A stretch of 64,000 bases of DNA from Lunularia cruciata. Taxonomy: Eukaryota > Streptophyta > Marchantiopsida > Lunulariales > Lunulariaceae. The position numbers and the translations under genes were made by a program. Position 1 is the stretch's first letter, and the number at the start of each line of letters is the position of its first letter. Location: assembly GCA_948567375.1 (NCBI GenBank), contig OX419762.1, positions 10,236,001 through 10,300,000 of the forward strand, given 5' to 3'. Below, piece after piece: positions 59,890 through 64,000 of the stretch. The notes under the pieces were generated by a model. That model saw only the letters and a program-made list of their open reading frames with translations, did not search any database and had not been told where the DNA came from.

Positions 59890-60430
59890 ATGCACTCCTT
59901 CAACCCTCATTTTAAATTATCTAGTGCCTCTGCTAGGCTCATGTCGGTTATTATGACTTGCAAATCAAGAAAGGCCTCCACATACTCTTGTATGCTATTC
60001 TTTTGCCTCAATCTCCATAGTCGGGTTTGGGCCATTTCCATGGAGTCCACAAACTGGAAATTCTTTAGCAATCCTTCTTGCATTACTATCCATGTGACCT
60101 CTCTTCCTTTTTCCAACCTTCATTGTTCCCAAGCATCATACCATTTGAGGGCTTTATCAATCAAGTACCCACATGCAAACACACCTACGGACTGCTCGAT
60201 GATCTCCATTGAGAACAATCTGAAGTATTGATTCATCTTTGAAATCCAATTCTCCACTACTCCCATAGGATATTGCCCTTTGTAGGGCTCAATGTTGAAG
60301 GTCTTCTTCATCCATAATAATAATGTGGCTTCATTGTTGATTGGGTTTGGGTGCTTCTCTAAGAACTTCAATTGCAGGTATTGAGTTTTGTAATGGTTCT
60401 CCCTCCTGCATTGTTTGGTCATTCTTGAAG
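59890..60430 (-). pseudogene. gag remnant of A2
   Basis: The fragment includes PYKGQYPMGVVENWISKMNQ, a typical Ty3 gag start, and VDSMEMAQTRLWRLRQKNSI further on. The second part matches position 1-180 of A1. It is a fossil. Confidence 0.8.
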
Positions 60431-61111
60431 GTCTGAACTTGACTTTGTACTGCCTCCATGGTCATCTTGATCTCTCAAATTCATTCAACATTCCCCACAT
60501 TCCTTGCATCAGCTCTTGCAATTAAGGATCCATGGTTCTTGCAAAATCTACTTCCTATTTCTATAGAGAGTTAATTTGATCACTCAAAAGTGTACACAAA
60601 CTATCAAAACTACCATTGGAATTTTAGAGGTTATTATTTATCGATAATATTCCTCACCAAAATTCTTGACTATGAAATCCTTAAACATCACTTTTGGTCT
60701 AACTACGTAACAAATTTATACTTGAGTGTTGAAAGGGAGAGTATTTAGGACATTCACATCCATTGCAACAAAATGTAGACTGTCAAATCCCACTCTCTAT
60801 CATAGATCACTATAGCAATAATCATTGGTTTGGTGAATTCATGACTATGTCCATGAACTATGCTCCAAAATGGTAAACAAGATATACTCTCACTTGCTCT
60901 TATTGGATGTACATAACCTTGATGTGAAATGGATTCAAGAATGGAAAGAGGGGTATAGGAAATTATCCACATGGAGCATCCATCTCATCCTCTCTCTAAA
61001 ACACTCCTAACCTATCAATTGTATTGTGATTTTTCTCTCCAAACTTACTCAATCTTAGTAGCCCATGTTCTTCTAAGAGGGGTGATCCAATCTCTTGGAT
61101 TGAAGCACCTT

Positions 61112-61123
61112 GCTTTGATACCA
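61112..61123 (-). other. Primer-binding site of A2
   Basis: On the minus strand TGGTATCAAAGC follows the 5' LTR by one base. It matches the initiator-methionine tRNA site with one difference. Confidence 0.8.
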
Positions 61124-61124
61124 T

Positions 61125-61784
61125 TATAATATTTTGAGGATAGAGAAACACAATAGAGAAAACACAAATTCCTCACTCAAACTCTGATGCCCCAAATGAG
61201 CACCTTCTCTTTACTATCTAGCCAAAGAAGATCTCCTCCAAGGAAGCTCTACCATAGGATTAGGTACATGGATAGGTGACTTGTGAGCTAGCTCCACCCT
61301 TAGATTACTTGCTTGGATGGTTGAGATGTCAGTCTTGGTCCCACTGGTTGGTCTAGAGGGAATTTTTAGGGAATTTCAAAATCACATGGATGAGATATTG
61401 TTGGAAAGCTCTTGATGAGACAAATATGGGGGGGAGGGAAAGGCTAGCTTCTCTTTTGTTGAGGATGAACTTGCATATTTTCAAGGCCTAATTCATCCGT
61501 ATAGGTCTCCAAAATTACTTAAGCTTTTAGGTCTATTTTGGCTTTTGTACTATTAGTAGAAGTGCTCTTTTGGTGATCCTTCTATTTGATCTACTTTCTC
61601 CATCATGTGTAACATCCTTCCACATGTCATCACCCCAAGTTTCACCTCTATATAATATACCAAGCTATTGATTCTAACATTTCCAAGTTTATTTTGGTTT
61701 TTGGCCTATTAGTAGAAGTACTCTTTTGGTGATACCTCTATCTGATCTATGCCTTGATCATATGTCTAGCTATTGGGTATTACA
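61125..61784 (-). repeat. 5' LTR of A2 (660 bp)
   Basis: It aligns with the LTR at 54600-55342. It is shorter mainly because the second U3 unit is abbreviated. The plus strand ends GGGTATTACA, followed directly by the target-site copy GCAAT. Confidence 0.88.
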
Positions 61785-61789
61785 GCAAT

Positions 61790-61900
61790 GGTCCATTAAG
61801 CCCAAGGGTGATGGATGTGGTAGGCCTAGCCAAAGCCAAAAGACTGTGGTGAACTCCTCTTACGTTGTCGTACTTTCCTTTTTTCTCTCTGGGAACATAG
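61790..61900 (-). mobile_element. LINE-like remnant, upstream piece
   Basis: Read across the A2 insertion point, the minus strand gives a WLWLGLP segment and an HCPCGSILDV segment. These resemble the LRLGLP and CxCG parts that precede the C-terminal region in LINE polyproteins. Continuity with 53811-54078 is inferred from order and strand. How far it extends to the right is unknown. Confidence 0.35.
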
Positions 61901-64000
61901 GGTGCCTAGCTGTGGAGACTACAGATTAGAGGCTAGAGGTAAACCCGTAATGACTCGACAAAACACGTGTGACCCTTATCGCCGGAACCCTCCTTTCTCA
62001 TGACTAATATTCTTGCTATTGGGAAGAATAGTATCGGGCAACCTGACCTATCATCACAACACGCACTCCTAGTCTACTGGTCATCACTTCCAACATAACC
62101 AAGGAGAAATACACAACACTCCTAGAAGGAAATAATCTGAGCGCAACGCCCACACACCAATCCAAGCCAATTGGGCGTACAAACAGGTATACAAGTACAG
62201 AGAGGATCCAATCACAAGAAAAAGGCAACAACTCTCTGTACTTTTTGTCAAGAAAGAGCATCAGAGACTTTGTGCTCTATCATCAAGCTCATTTCAACCT
62301 GTACTCCAAGCTTCCTCCCATCTGTACTTCAAATCTCAACAGATTCCTACCTCATGTGCGGATTTTCTATGTCTTTTTGATGGGGAAAACTCTGCGTAGC
62401 TCATATGCAAGTAACTATTTCTACATAGCTTGGATTCAAGTGATCTAGGATTCAATGGAAAGCTTGTAAAATAAGCTTTCCAATAATATAAAATAAAATT
62501 CAGTCATATCACTAAAAATCTCCTGAAAATCTCTCAAAGTTGGCCAGGGTTTCTATTTTACTTCACCCTAATTTCAAAATCTTCTTTTTAGGGTTTGCTC
62601 CTGGTTCTTGGCAAATTTTTCCCAGATTTCTGATTCAGAAATACACTTGATCCTCACAAACTCTCTGGCAACCTGAAACTCTCAATCATAGTCACAAGAC
62701 ATGAGACTTGATATCCAATCAAGATGAAAGGAAAATTTGCTCTACCGAGCTTATGACAATATTTTCAGCAGGATGTTTTGCATCAGATCTCACTCTTCAC
62801 AGATCTAGAACCAACAAAGTTTTCCAAAATAGCTGGTTGTGTTTTTGTCTAAACTCCCGCAAATTTTTGTAGCCTAATCCAACTCCAGTCTTTAGATGTG
62901 GATCAATTCCTGAGTTGGGCTAACTTGTGAGCTCTATAGACCCAAGTATACTTGATCCAAGACCCTAATTTCTCTATTTGAAGAATTCAAATGAAACTTT
63001 CACACAAAGAAGCTAAACGTATCCACCAACAACTTTGGAAATTTTCATGAGGAAATTTGAAATGAAAATTGGGGAGTGACCAAAACTCCAAACCTGATCA
63101 TTAGCTCTTCTCCAACACCTTACATCCCATAAGCTTCAACTTCAATCAATTGAATCTGATTTGAGATTGACCCAAAACTGGAATTTATTGTGCTCAGTAC
63201 TGCAATAACATTGTCTACTCTCCAATCTCATTGATAGATAGTGAAAAAGTCTCAAGAAGCTCCCTCAATTGACTACTTTGTGCTCTTGGGTATGAATTCA
63301 ACCCCCCTTCACTCAATTGATCATATCCCTCTCATACTCAGCTCAAATTGCATGATTTCTGTCTGCAAATTGTAGCTTGTCATCTCCTCTTTCCAAATAT
63401 GTACTCCATTATTCAAATGGCCTCACCAAACTCCCCTGATGGTCAAAAAAACCTCGACTTCCCTCTTGAGACCCAAGTTCTTGCACATTTGTCCTTTACT
63501 ATTTTTACTTTTTGACAAATGGACCCCACAACTCCACCTTGAAGCTTATGAGCGAAATTTTAGGCATTCCTCAACTATAGAAGGACATAAATTATCAAGT
63601 CCTAGACATTCTCATAAGTAAGCACCGGAAGGATGATAGGATATGGGTTTCCCATCACCGACTCCACAAACACCACCCCGAAACGTGCTACCAACCAATC
63701 CCGTAAGTCGTCACGGTGTAAAATCTGAAGCCTGATGAGAAAAGGATTCGGGAGTGGCAGATCGGGAGCATGGGATATCTCATGCTTGAATGCTTCCTCC
63801 GATGCTCTAACACTCGCTCTCTGCTACAACTCTCTCCCAACTTCCTTCTCTCCTCGAGACTCTCCAAACTAAAACACACCCGTCTCTCTACTCGCCGTCA
63901 TCTTTATTCATCAGAGCCCTCAAACATGATAAGATTGTAACCCATGTAGCCAATCACATACATGTACATAGATGGCTCACATGGCAACATCTCATCCGTC
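61901..64000. other. Unassigned repeat-like region
   Basis: About 2.1 kb without a recognisable gene. The longest frames have fewer than 90 codons and no domain. The long stretch rich in short pyrimidine runs (62.2-63.6 kb) looks like element leader or LTR sequence, but no partner copy is in the window. Confidence 0.35.

Larger units (their letters stand above)
54600..61784 (-). mobile_element. Ty3/gypsy chromovirus fossil, family A copy A2, both LTRs present
   Basis: GCAAT at 54595-54599 and GCAAT at 61785-61789 form an exact target-site duplication. On the minus strand come the 5' LTR (61784-61125), primer-binding site, leader, gag (about 60430-59890), protease (about 58680-58250), RT (58150-57300), RNase H (57230-56930), integrase (56640-55690), chromodomain (55590-55360), purine-rich tract and 3' LTR (55342-54600). 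It is structurally complete but broken in many places. The LTRs differ clearly, so the insertion is old. Confidence 0.9.

Noticed and set aside
61985-63600. A possible 5' LTR and leader of another element entering from the right
   Set aside because: The texture is suggestive, but no partner LTR, primer site or coding domain could be identified in the window.

Overview
The window looks like nuclear DNA from a land plant with a large, repeat-rich genome. It carries an intron-containing plant-type GH31 alpha-glucosidase gene, a plant LRR receptor-kinase pseudogene, and otherwise mostly nested Ty3/gypsy LTR retroelements. A gymnosperm or other large-genome plant is the best guess. Nothing in the sequence fixes the species, and nothing suggests an organelle or a bacterium.

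Layout. 1-8.1 kb: a chromodomain Ty3 element (family A, copy A1) runs in from the left edge and sits inside an older Ty3 element (family B, copy B1). B1 also carries a solo LTR of a further family (E). 8.3-9.5 kb: decayed LRR receptor-like kinase. 9.5-10.7 kb: no gene, but a roughly 139-bp direct repeat. 10.75-17.5 kb: a mosaic of family B pieces (copy B2, an inverted LTR called B4, and the 5' part of copy B3). 17.5-34.1 kb: a nest in which element C (chromovirus) lies inside B3, element D lies inside the protease region of C, and a 1.9-kb solo LTR (F) lies inside the integrase region of D. C, D and F are each bracketed by a matching or near-matching short target-site duplication. 34.1-41.6 kb: the rest of B3. 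41.7-47 kb: an A-family LTR fragment, then AT-rich DNA with no recognisable gene. 47.0-47.6 kb: a tandem array with an exact 163-bp duplication. 47.8-51.2 kb: the alpha-glucosidase gene, minus strand, four exons, apparently intact. 52.6-61.9 kb: a LINE-like remnant on the minus strand, split by an E-family LTR, a C-family solo LTR and a complete family A element (A2, with target-site duplication GCAAT). 61.9-64 kb: nothing recognised.

The single gene that looks functional is the GH31 alpha-glucosidase. Its four exons join in one frame to about 902 codons with GT-AG introns, a signal peptide and both catalytic aspartates. The rest is fossil material, but its nesting gives a relative history: family B is oldest, then C, then D, then F.

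The most unusual items are three. Element D has a polyprotein that, from memory, resembles the Ty3 lineage common in basidiomycete fungi more than typical plant chromoviruses. Family C LTRs carry clustered heat-shock-element-like palindromes just upstream of their TATA box. The alpha-glucosidase has two in-frame alternative splice acceptors at the conserved DPG site. All similarity statements come from reading by eye; no search was run.
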